DNA of 64,000 nucleotides from Angomonas ambiguus (taxonomy: Eukaryota > Euglenozoa > Kinetoplastea > Trypanosomatida > Trypanosomatidae), in assembly GCA_019695575.1 (NCBI GenBank), contig JADNSB010000039.1:1-64000 (forward strand), in the 5' to 3' direction. A program made the position numbers and the translations under genes. The stretch's first letter is position 1. Each line of letters opens with the position of its first letter. The notes below the pieces were generated by a model that did no database searches, was not told the DNA's origin, and was given only the letters and a program-made list of their open reading frames with translations. Shown here one piece after another: positions 56,238 to 64,000 of this stretch.

Positions 56238-57761
56238 ATGAACAAGTTATTGATCACCACCTATAGAAAGCTTTTTAAGCTGTGTAACGCTGTGGATGAG
56301 CGCGTCGAGGCTCGTGCGATGTTGATGTGTTCCCCTACCGAAGTATACGATCACCGCAGCTTTCAGTGGGTGCCGTACAACCTGGAGAAGTTAGTCCAGT
56401 GGACCGACTCCCGTATCTTTCTGGATCGTCTCATACGCAGACTGAATAACGGCAAGGCCTACTACGTCCCCGCGGGTACCAGCGAGGAAATAGTAAAGGC
56501 GGTGGATCAGTTTGACAGCACGTTAGACGCGCTTCACGCCGAGCAAGCCGCCGCCATCGCGGAGGAGCAGATTTCACTCTCCAAGAAGAGCGGAAAGGAT
56601 GCTGTTATGACCCCAAAGGTGTCTATTCCTGATTTTGTGAAACCCTACATGGCACTCAACTACGTAGCCGAGCAGTGTTTCGAACGGAATCCCTTCTTCA
56701 TGGGACACCTGAACAACAGTATGGCGGCGATCAAGGAGCTGGTAAAAGCGTTGGAGACGCTGCAGGATAAACCGCTAATGCCCTCCGAGGCGATGGTGGC
56801 CCAAGCCCCGTCGATGGAGGCCAGCGAGACTCTCACGCCCATGTCTCATGTCTCCCTCTTTGGGCTTAAGGAGGAGATGAGAGATCGCTTGTTTAGTATG
56901 CAAACGGGGGGCAAAATCGAAGTCTCCCAGACGGGTGAATCAAAGGGAGACGAGGGGGAGGGAGAAAAGGAAGAGAAAGGGGGCGACAATGGCCAACAGA
57001 GCGTTCAACTTCTTCTTTCTCACCCTCGAATGGGGTCCTTCTTCCAGGCGACGGTATTACTAGTGGTGCGGACCACCGGCAAGGAAGCCGCCGCCTTTGT
57101 CATCAACCGCCCGCTGCTAAACAATGACGGGGAGCCAATGAGGGTGGGACCCAACTTAAGAATGGACTCTGGTACCCCTCCGATTTTCAAGACCCATCTG
57201 CGCGACCACGTCGTGATGCTCGGGGGCCCTGTGATGGCGGGAGGTATGGCAGTCAGCGTGCACCTCCTTCACCGTGTGCCTGGTATCCCTAACGCGGTGG
57301 TAATTACCGAGGGACTCTACCTCGACGGGAGCACCGACGTCCTTTCGGAGAAGCTGGATTCGGGGGAGGCGAAGCCGGAGGATGTGATAGTGCTCTGCGG
57401 GCTAGCGGGGTGGAGTGAGCAGCAGCTGGAGGGAGAGATTCGGTCTGGGTCATGGGTGGTTGCACGGGGGCCGGCGTCCGATGAGAAGACGCGTAACTTT
57501 GTTCACTACATCGCTAACTGCGCGGGGAGCGCGGGGGTAACGCAGGAGGTGGCGGATCACATACAGGCGTATCACTCAGAGGTCAAGGAGACGGAGGAGG
57601 AGGAGGACGTAGACGAGGACGATCCCTCCATCCCGCATGAGTTGCTCCAGTTTAATAAAACAGTCTTCTCCCCTCAAACGCTGTCCTGGGCTCTGGCCTA
57701 CCAAGCACTTCCTAGGCCTTACTGTGCATTAGCGAAAAGTCAAGTCAAGAAAAAATGCTAA
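56238..57761 (+). CDS. YqgE/AlgH (DUF179, UPF0301) family protein with N-terminal extension
   Basis: A 507-residue protein, the only non-synthetase gene inside the array. Residues about 262-450 form the YqgE/AlgH domain: HPRMGSFFQATVLLVV, AAAFVINRPL near 290, VVMLGGPVMAGGMAVSVHLL near 330, then a VIVLCGLAGWSEQQLEGEI segment, all typical of the family. These proteins occur in bacteria and in plastid- or mitochondrion-bearing eukaryotes; their biochemical role is unsettled. The N-terminal 250 residues are not part of the domain. They begin with LITTYRKLFKLCNAVDERVEARAML, a basic amphipathic start that could be a mitochondrial signal or LYR-like helix, and include an acid-rich Gly/Glu linker. 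Intact. Confidence 0.87.
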   Translation: MNKLLITTYRKLFKLCNAVDERVEARAMLMCSPTEVYDHRSFQWVPYNLEKLVQWTDSRIFLDRLIRRLNNGKAYYVPAGTSEEIVKAVDQFDSTLDALHAEQAAAIAEEQISLSKKSGKDAVMTPKVSIPDFVKPYMALNYVAEQCFERNPFFMGHLNNSMAAIKELVKALETLQDKPLMPSEAMVAQAPSMEASETLTPMSHVSLFGLKEEMRDRLFSMQTGGKIEVSQTGESKGDEGEGEKEEKGGDNGQQSVQLLLSHPRMGSFFQATVLLVVRTTGKEAAAFVINRPLLNNDGEPMRVGPNLRMDSGTPPIFKTHLRDHVVMLGGPVMAGGMAVSVHLLHRVPGIPNAVVITEGLYLDGSTDVLSEKLDSGEAKPEDVIVLCGLAGWSEQQLEGEIRSGSWVVARGPASDEKTRNFVHYIANCAGSAGVTQEVADHIQAYHSEVKETEEEEDVDEDDPSIPHELLQFNKTVFSPQTLSWALAYQALPRPYCALAKSQVKKKC

Positions 57762-58162
57762 GCGAGGATGAGAAAGGAGAAGAAAAAAAAAGAGAAACAG
57801 ATTACTCACACATTTATTACTATTTGTTGTTTTGCATGAATAAGTAAGCAGCAACGACAGAAAAGGAAGGAAATAAGAAACAGAAAAAAAAAAAGCAAGA
57901 ATATATCATTTTTATGTCCGTTCAGTTTTATATATATAATTTAGATACTGAGTTGGTTTATCTAGTTCGACGATACCCTTTTTTTTTTATTTTGCTCTTA
58001 TGTTTACCGTCTCTTTTTCTTTTTATTTTATGTTGTTGTTTTAGTGTAACACTGTTTCACTCCAATAAAGACGTTCAAAAAGGTCAAACTAACCAAAGTC
58101 CCATACACACCTAAGTAAATAAAGGACCCCCCCTACTCAACAGAACCCACACACACACACAT
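57762..58162. other. Spacer before copy 5
   Basis: No gene; AT-rich, with T-rich tracts near 57979-58030. A CA-repeat lies just before the ATG at 58163, different from the sequence before copy 4. Confidence 0.6.
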
Positions 58163-58401
58163 ATGATTCGCTCCCCTCTCTCAGCAGCCACACGTCGCCT
58201 TCTCCCCCGACAGCGGCTGTGCCCCCCGGCCCTCTCCACCGCCTTTCGCTACGGCAGCAAGATGGAGAACGGTCAGCGCATCTACACCAGCAACTACCCC
58301 TCCGTGATGGGCGAGCTGGCCCAAGAGCGGACCCTGTATGAGTTCATGATGAAACGGATAAAGAAAGCCGACCCCAACAAGGTGGCGTTGATCCAGGCAG
58401 A
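58163..58401 (+). repeat. 5' end repeat shared by copies 4 and 5 (copy 5 side)
   Basis: Partner of 53933-54171, in direct orientation 4.2 kb apart. The DUF179 gene and most of copy 4 lie between the two. Confidence 0.85.
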
Positions 58402-59971
58402 GTCGCAGGAGGCGTATACTTTTCAGCAGGTGACAGCGGCCATTGACAAGTCCGCCGCTGTGCTCTACCACAACTATCATGTCCGCCAAGGGAGCTGTGT
58501 GTGTGTCGCAATGCTTAACCACGTCGTCTTCGCGCCTGCCGTCTACGGTACACTTCAACTGGGGGCGGTGGTCTCCACCATCAACCCCATGGGAGACGCC
58601 AACACCTACGCCTACCACCTCGCACAGAACCAAGCCAGCGTTATTATAGGGATGCGTTATTTCCAGAAAGTGTTGGAGGCGGCGGTGGACCTCGTCCAGC
58701 GAGACTCCCACCGTGACATTGCCATTCTCTACGCCGAGGACTTACTCACCCAGAGCTCACCGGACCTCCCGGCCGACTACGACGGTCTTGCGAACGCCAC
58801 ACCAGAGGACACCATCTTCATCCCCTTCTCCTCGGGCACCACCGGTCTCCCTAAAGGGGTTCAACTCACGAATAAAAATCTCATCGCTAACGTGCTGCAA
58901 ATGTCGGGAACACTACGACCAGGGGATACCTCGATGGAGACCGACGTGGGGATTAGCGTCCTTCCCTTCTTCCACATCTACGGCTTCACCTGTTGTTTAA
59001 ACCTCATGTTGGAGAGTGGAGGAAAGCAGATTGTTATGACCAAGTTTAATCTCTTAACGTATGTGGAGTTGATTGAGCGGTACCGGGTGACGGTCATTCG
59101 GGTAGCACCCCCAGTGATACTGGCACTCCTTAAGAACTACGACAAGTTTAAGCACATGGACCTCACCTCCCTTCGTGTGCTCAACAGCGGCGCCGCCCCT
59201 CTGGATGTTGGGACCCACATCGCCGCCTCCAAGATGCTTCCGGCATGCGCCATCGGTCAAGGCTACGGCATGACGGAGATGTCCCCCACGGTAACCGCCC
59301 CCCCGCCGTACGTCGACGTGATCACCACCCCAGGGGCTAACGGGTATATTCTGCCGGACACCGAGGTGCGTATCGTCAAGGTCGATGAGGATCAGCAGAG
59401 CGGTGCCGATAAGTCTAGAGGAGAGGACTGTGCCGACGGGGAAGAGGGCGAAATATGGACCAGAGGCCCACAGCTCATGAAGGGCTATCTGAAGCAGGAG
59501 GATACGGATAAGTGTATGCAAGATGGGTGGTACCGCACCGGGGATATCGGCAGGGTGGATACTGCCTCCACGGAACTCTTTATCACCGACCGTCTCAAGG
59601 AGCTGATCAAGTACAAAGGGTTTCAGGTGTCGCCCGCGCAGCTGGAAGGGGTCGTGCTGCAGCATCCTTGGGTGATGGACTGCATCGTTATCGGTGTCCC
59701 GGACCCCCGCGAGGCCTCCTTCGAGGTCCCCCGTGCGCTAGTGGTCCTCAAGCCGGACCTCCCCACCGCCAGCGCCGTGAGGGCCTCCGATGAGATTTAC
59801 CGCTTCGTAATGGCGCGCTGCCCTCCTCAAAAGCGACTGCATGGCGGGGTACGCATTGTGGAGAGTATCCCGAAGAATGCGGCTGGTAAGCTCCTCCGCC
59901 GTCAGGCACGACAGGAAGAATTAGACTACATAAAGACCGCAGACGCGGAAACCGAGTCTATAGGAATTTAA
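58163..59971 (+). CDS. Acyl-CoA synthetase, 4-coumarate:CoA ligase-like, copy 5 (mosaic)
   Basis: A 602-residue enzyme assembled from parts. The first about 239 bp, including the presequence MIRSPLSAATRRLLPRQR, nearly equal copy 4. The middle (about 58402-59356) is mostly its own, except a 68-bp tract at 58808-58875 identical to copy 4 over the A3 motif. The last 558 bp of shared sequence (59357-59914) are identical by eye to copy 6. Motifs intact: SSGTTGLPKGVQLTN near 223, GYGMTEMSPT near 370, GWYRTGDIGRV near 452, NAAGKLLRR near 573. The insert reads DEDQQSGADKSRGED. The C-terminal 20 residues after the shared tract are unique. It probably keeps a distinct substrate pocket (central part), with shared targeting and C-terminal domain. 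Confidence 0.94.
   Translation: MIRSPLSAATRRLLPRQRLCPPALSTAFRYGSKMENGQRIYTSNYPSVMGELAQERTLYEFMMKRIKKADPNKVALIQAESQEAYTFQQVTAAIDKSAAVLYHNYHVRQGSCVCVAMLNHVVFAPAVYGTLQLGAVVSTINPMGDANTYAYHLAQNQASVIIGMRYFQKVLEAAVDLVQRDSHRDIAILYAEDLLTQSSPDLPADYDGLANATPEDTIFIPFSSGTTGLPKGVQLTNKNLIANVLQMSGTLRPGDTSMETDVGISVLPFFHIYGFTCCLNLMLESGGKQIVMTKFNLLTYVELIERYRVTVIRVAPPVILALLKNYDKFKHMDLTSLRVLNSGAAPLDVGTHIAASKMLPACAIGQGYGMTEMSPTVTAPPPYVDVITTPGANGYILPDTEVRIVKVDEDQQSGADKSRGEDCADGEEGEIWTRGPQLMKGYLKQEDTDKCMQDGWYRTGDIGRVDTASTELFITDRLKELIKYKGFQVSPAQLEGVVLQHPWVMDCIVIGVPDPREASFEVPRALVVLKPDLPTASAVRASDEIYRFVMARCPPQKRLHGGVRIVESIPKNAAGKLLRRQARQEELDYIKTADAETESIGI
59357..59914 (+). repeat. 558-bp tract identical to copy 6 (copy 5 side)
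   Basis: Matches 61908-62465 at a constant offset of 2551 with no mismatch seen. It covers the hinge and C-terminal domain, including A7, A8 and A10. Confidence 0.9.
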
Positions 59972-60716
59972 CCTAAAAGACGAAAGACTAAATAAGAATA
60001 GTAATACACGCCACTGCGATTCTTTTCTATTTTTACAATACGAATGATTTTTACTGATTAAGAACACGTTTTTTAAATCAGAACGATACTTCATCCGATA
60101 AAAAAATATTAAAATAAAATAAACTGAAAACGAAGGAAACACACAGATGCTTTAAAGCTTAGAACTGTTGTAAAAGACCAATTTCCTCCAAAACTCTTTA
60201 GCGAACTACATTTTTTTCTTTTTCTTTTGTGTTTTTTTTTTTTTATAATCTTAATCTCTTTTTTGTACTTTTGTCTACTTCATCGCCACTTTCATCTTTA
60301 GCGTTAAATCTGCACAGCAGATCAATCAGAAACGTCTTTTTTTTATTATTATTATTATCATAAATTTGTTTGTTTGATTGGTTGTTTTGTTCTTTTTTTT
60401 AAAAAAAAACTTATTCTCTTTCTTTATTTCTATCTTTGTAGAGTACTTGTGAAAGTATCCGTTTGATATTTCTGCCTAGCTACCTTCATCTAATCTTTCT
60501 CCTCTCTACGCTTTTTTTTTTTGTTGTTGATTTGTTTTTTTCTTCACCGAAACCAATGAAAAGGAATATAATATCTCTATCAATTCTAGTACCTTTTTTT
60601 TTACTATTATTATTTATTTTGCTTTTCCCTTTTTACAATTTTAAAAATAAAATAAAATTGTAAACTCACTGCCCCCCCAGCTGTATCTCCATCATCGCTA
60701 CCCTCTCACCACCAGT
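59972..60716. other. Array spacer 5-6
   Basis: About 745 bases without a gene. AT-rich with many T runs. A C-run followed by AG at 60679-60680 is the most plausible splice acceptor for copy 6, 36 nt before its ATG. Confidence 0.6.
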
Positions 60717-62537
60717 ATGTTACGCTCTCCTCTGACTCAGCGAGCTCTCCAGCTCACGCGTCGTCTCCGCCACCCCCTCCCCGCGCTCTACACCTCCCAA
60801 CGGTATGCGTGGCGCGTGGAGGACGGCAAGCGTATCTTCACAGGAGATCACGCCACCATTATTCCAAAACTGGATCAGGAGCGGACACTGTATGAGTTCA
60901 TGATGAAGCGGCTCGCCGCGGCCCCTGATGTAAACAAGGTGGCCCTCGTCCAGGCAGAGACGGGAGACCAACTCACCTTTAAGCAGATTATCGGCGTGAC
61001 GGAAAAGATTGCGGAAATGCTGTATCACGTCGGGGGTGTGCGCCGTGGGGATGTGGTCTGCCTGGCGTCTCTCAACACCATCTACTACGCCCCTATTGTC
61101 TACGCGATTCTCCGACTGGGGGCCATTGTCTCTGCGGTGAACCCAGTAGCCGACGCCGACGGACTCGCCTATCATTTCAGGGCGAACGAGGCCAAACTGA
61201 TTCTCGGGATGAAGTTTTTTCAACAGCCCTTGGAAGGGGCGCTACAGCAGTTAAAAAAGGAAGGACGTCAGGTTCAACTTGCCTACATTGACACTTTTTT
61301 GAAGCCCTCTGAGGAGAAGATTCCCCCTATTCCAGCGGACTACGATGGACTGAAGGACGCCACGCCCCACGACACTGTGTACATTCCCTTCTCCTCCGGT
61401 ACCTCTGGGATGCCGAAAGGGGTGCAGCTGACCAACCGAAATATCATTGCCCAGGCCCTTCAGCTGGATGAGGTCAAATTTCTCTCCGAAAAGGATATCG
61501 GCATTGGGGTGCTTCCCTTCTTCCACATTTACGGTTTTGTCTGTGGTCTTAACACAGTCCTCGCCGTGTATGGTCAGCAGTTCGTCATGATGAAGTACAG
61601 TCTAGAAAAGTATGTCGAGTTGATGCTACAGCACAAGACCACCCTCAACCTCGTCGCCCCACCGATTATGGTGTCCTTGGTGAAGAATAAACACCTTTTT
61701 AAGGACAAGGATACCTCCTTCCTACGGGCCCTTAACAGCGGCGCCGCCCCTCTCGACGCGGAACTGCAAAAGGCGGTAGAAAAGGTCTTCCCTAGTGCCG
61801 TGGTGGTGCAGGGGTACGGTATGACGGAGATGTCTCCCGTCATCTCTGTCCCTAACCTTGACCGCAACTTTAAGCGGGTCTACGGCAGTGTGGGGAGCGT
61901 GCTGCCAGACACCGAGGTGCGTATCGTCAAGGTCGATGAGGATCAGCAGAGCGGTGCCGATAAGTCTAGAGGAGAGGACTGTGCCGACGGGGAAGAGGGC
62001 GAAATATGGACCAGAGGCCCACAGCTCATGAAGGGCTATCTGAAGCAGGAGGATACGGATAAGTGTATGCAAGATGGGTGGTACCGCACCGGGGATATCG
62101 GCAGGGTGGATACTGCCTCCACGGAACTCTTTATCACCGACCGTCTCAAGGAGCTGATCAAGTACAAAGGGTTTCAGGTGTCGCCCGCGCAGCTGGAAGG
62201 GGTCGTGCTGCAGCATCCTTGGGTGATGGACTGCATCGTTATCGGTGTCCCGGACCCCCGCGAGGCCTCCTTCGAGGTCCCCCGTGCGCTAGTGGTCCTC
62301 AAGCCGGACCTCCCCACCGCCAGCGCCGTGAGGGCCTCCGATGAGATTTACCGCTTCGTAATGGCGCGCTGCCCTCCTCAAAAGCGACTGCATGGCGGGG
62401 TACGCATTGTGGAGAGTATCCCGAAGAATGCGGCTGGTAAGCTCCTCCGCCGTCAGGCACGACAGAACGAAGCCGAGTTTGTGAAGCGAGAGATGGAGGA
62501 GATCTACAACGGCGAGGAGCCCCCTAAGCCAGAGTAA
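60717..62537 (+). CDS. Acyl-CoA synthetase, 4-coumarate:CoA ligase-like, copy 6
   Basis: A 606-residue paralogue. The N-terminus MLRSPLTQRALQLTRRLRH is strongly basic and acid-free, the clearest mitochondrial-type presequence of the set. Motifs: SSGTSGMPKGVQLTN (Ser in place of the usual third Thr) near 225, GYGMTEMSPV near 366, GWYRTGDIGRV near 454, NAAGKLLRR near 575. The insert DEDQQSGADKSRGED and the next 558 bp equal copy 5. The C-terminal extension (EMEEIYNGEEPPKPE) is specific to this copy. Its central, substrate-binding part differs from copy 5, so the two probably handle different acids. Intact. Confidence 0.94.
   Translation: MLRSPLTQRALQLTRRLRHPLPALYTSQRYAWRVEDGKRIFTGDHATIIPKLDQERTLYEFMMKRLAAAPDVNKVALVQAETGDQLTFKQIIGVTEKIAEMLYHVGGVRRGDVVCLASLNTIYYAPIVYAILRLGAIVSAVNPVADADGLAYHFRANEAKLILGMKFFQQPLEGALQQLKKEGRQVQLAYIDTFLKPSEEKIPPIPADYDGLKDATPHDTVYIPFSSGTSGMPKGVQLTNRNIIAQALQLDEVKFLSEKDIGIGVLPFFHIYGFVCGLNTVLAVYGQQFVMMKYSLEKYVELMLQHKTTLNLVAPPIMVSLVKNKHLFKDKDTSFLRALNSGAAPLDAELQKAVEKVFPSAVVVQGYGMTEMSPVISVPNLDRNFKRVYGSVGSVLPDTEVRIVKVDEDQQSGADKSRGEDCADGEEGEIWTRGPQLMKGYLKQEDTDKCMQDGWYRTGDIGRVDTASTELFITDRLKELIKYKGFQVSPAQLEGVVLQHPWVMDCIVIGVPDPREASFEVPRALVVLKPDLPTASAVRASDEIYRFVMARCPPQKRLHGGVRIVESIPKNAAGKLLRRQARQNEAEFVKREMEEIYNGEEPPKPE
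61908..62465 (+). repeat. 558-bp tract identical to copy 5 (copy 6 side)
   Basis: Partner of 59357-59914. The first mismatch upstream is at 61907 and the first downstream at 62466. Confidence 0.9.
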
Positions 62538-63709
62538 AAGGAAAAGAAGACGGGAAGAAAGAGCGGGGGAAAAGGTTTGTCCTTCCTCTTCCTCCTCCTA
62601 ACGATAAAAAAGGGGGTAAACGTTAAACCCAACCACAGTAATAAGAATAAAAATTATATAAAGAAATTAATAATGAAGAAGTCTCATTATTAACACTGAC
62701 CTGTCGGTTCTTTCCAGTGTAAGGTCCGAAGAGAACGAGTTACTATTACGCGGATTCCCCTTACTTCTTTGTCACCCTTTTTTTGTTTCTTTCTTGCTAG
62801 TATTACTATCATTACCACTTGAAATTGCTTCTTATATATATATAACACGTCTCAGGAAAAAAAAAAAGTACAGTCATATTAACATTATATTGATAGTACA
62901 AAAAGAGAAAGAAAAAAAAAGTAGTGAAAATAAAGGCAGGTCCTTAAAGAAGGCACTGTAGCCTAAACATTATCCACACCATCGAAAAAACGGCACAAAA
63001 CAGAATACACAAATGAAAAAAAAAAAGATAAAAGGAAAAAAAAAAATACTCTTCACAAAGTCTAACAGTGGAAGTAAATAAACGAGAAATGTGTACGTTC
63101 TTAAACCAAAACAGAAAAAAAGAAAGATAAAGATATGCTCATGAAAACGATTTTTTTTTTATTATTATTCTTTTCGATTTTTTTAATGTATCCAAGTAAA
63201 TTATTTTACTTTTTTTTTTTATGTATTTTCTTTTTTCCAACAACTTTTCAAGGTTAAATACTCTCTGTTCTATGAGTATCATTCGTAGAAAAGATGTTTA
63301 AGCGAAAAAAAAAAGTAAGGAAAGGGAAAATTTTTAAAAAAAAACTTAAACCAGATAGTATATACTTGCGAATTCTTTCACCGAAGGAATAAAGTTAGAA
63401 ATAATATATACATAAACGAAAGTATCTTTTTTATTATTTCTTTTTAATTTATGATTACTTTTCTAATTATTTTTTTTCCTATGAAAGTGTTATTTTTATT
63501 TATTACACTCTCTCTGAGGAGAGTTTAATCCAAATCTTTTTCCTTTACTTTCGTCTTTCTGTTTATATATATATATATATATATGGATAAGTGAAAAATA
63601 AAAAAGAATCAAAGAAAAAAACAACAACCACAACAGAAACGCCCTTTTTACTCTCTACTTATTTTTATTTTATTTTAATTTTTGATTTGTAACCCTTACC
63701 ACTCTCCTC
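62538..63709. other. Array spacer 6-7
   Basis: 1.17 kb without a gene on either strand. Very AT-rich with many A and T runs and a (TA)10 tract at 63564-63583. No RNA gene or mobile element recognised. Confidence 0.65.
63564..63583. repeat. (TA)10 microsatellite
   Basis: Perfect TA tract in the spacer before synthetase copy 7. Confidence 0.9.
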
Positions 63710-64000
63710 ATGTACCGCCCCTTTGCTTTGCTGCGTGGGTCGTCGCTGGCCGCTCAACGGTTCCGTCTTCAAGGCGTCGCCGCCCGCTTCGCTTGTATTA
63801 ATCAAGACGGCAAGCGTGTTTACGTCTCCCGGTACCCCTCCGTCCTCGCCAACGTCCAGAAGGAAACCACCCTGTATCAGTACATGTGGAAGCGAATGAA
63901 AGCCCACGAGCCAAAAAAGGTTGCCGCCGTGCAGGCGGAGACTGGCCAGGAGATGAGCTACTCCGATATCATGCTTGCCTCGGAGCGGATGGCGCAGGTG
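63710..64000 (+). CDS. Acyl-CoA synthetase, 4-coumarate:CoA ligase-like, copy 7 (3' end outside window)
   Basis: 97 codons from the ATG at 63710 to the window edge, all open. The start MYRPFALLRGSSLAAQRFRL is basic, Ser/Ala/Leu-rich and acid-free, like the other copies' presequences. It is followed by GKRVYVSRYPSVLANVQ and TTLYQYMWKRM, then VAAVQAETGQEMSYSDIMLA, which match the N-terminal region of copies 4-6 residue by residue in pattern. The catalytic part lies beyond the window. The array therefore continues to the right and has at least seven members. Confidence 0.9.
   Translation, partial: MYRPFALLRGSSLAAQRFRLQGVAARFACINQDGKRVYVSRYPSVLANVQKETTLYQYMWKRMKAHEPKKVAAVQAETGQEMSYSDIMLASERMAQV

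Noticed and set aside
57914-58114. 66-codon frame before synthetase copy 5
   Set aside because: T-rich spacer translation, hydrophobic only because of T runs.
46819-62537. Glycosomal targeting of the synthetases
   Set aside because: None of the six visible C-termini ends in a PTS1-like tripeptide, and the N-termini fit mitochondrial rather than PTS2 patterns.
1-64000. CRISPR arrays, bacterial operons, LTR or capsid-bearing elements, DNA transposons
   Set aside because: No regularly spaced repeats, transposase, reverse transcriptase, integrase or capsid-like frames were seen on either strand.

Overview
The window reads as a stretch of a kinetoplastid flagellate nuclear chromosome, most likely a trypanosomatid. 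Every recognisable gene lies on the + strand, none needs an intron, and genes are separated by AT-rich spacers of about 0.15-1.2 kb. The spacers end in a pyrimidine tract plus an AG dinucleotide a short distance before the ATG, which is the layout of trans-spliced polycistronic units. The glycosomal-type malate dehydrogenase ending in Ser-Asn-Leu and the amastin-like four-helix surface protein family point the same way. No species call is possible from sequence reading alone.

Layout. 1-7.4 kb: a kinesin cut by the window edge, an unidentified coiled-coil protein and a second kinesin related to the first. 7.7-15.6 kb: malate dehydrogenase, a coiled-coil protein, an NDUFAF5-like methyltransferase, an unidentified low-complexity protein, ESCRT-II VPS36 and a second methyltransferase-like protein with a Cys/His tail. 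15.8-20.0 kb: two tandem PIN/auxin-efflux-type carriers. 20.3-30.3 kb: GDP-mannose 4,6-dehydratase, a membrin-like Qb-SNARE, a tetraspan membrane protein, SRP72, an ABCF2/ARB1 ATPase and the tethering subunit VPS53. 30.7-35.7 kb: a large unrecognised gene that appears split by a frame change near 33.0 kb, then a multi-pass membrane protein.

36.9-41.9 kb holds three tandem copies of a four-helix membrane protein. The first two share a tract of about 930 bp that looks identical, while one predicted extracellular loop differs. 42.6-45.9 kb: an unrecognised coiled-coil protein, an LC8-like dynein light chain and a secretory FKBP. 45.9-46.8 kb is a gene-free spacer with a GC-richer island and a perfect 10-bp hairpin.

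46.8 kb to the right edge is an array of at least seven paralogous acyl-CoA synthetases (4-coumarate:CoA ligase-like, ANL superfamily). All begin with Arg/Ser-rich sequences that look like mitochondrial presequences. One YqgE/AlgH (DUF179) gene sits between the fourth and fifth copies. The fifth copy is a clear mosaic: its 5' end matches copy four and its last 558 bp match copy six exactly by eye. The array and the membrane-protein trio look like places where unequal exchange and gene conversion are active; the rest looks like ordinary housekeeping content. The most distinctive feature is this array of probably mitochondrial acyl-activating enzymes with an embedded DUF179 protein. Its substrates cannot be read from the sequence.
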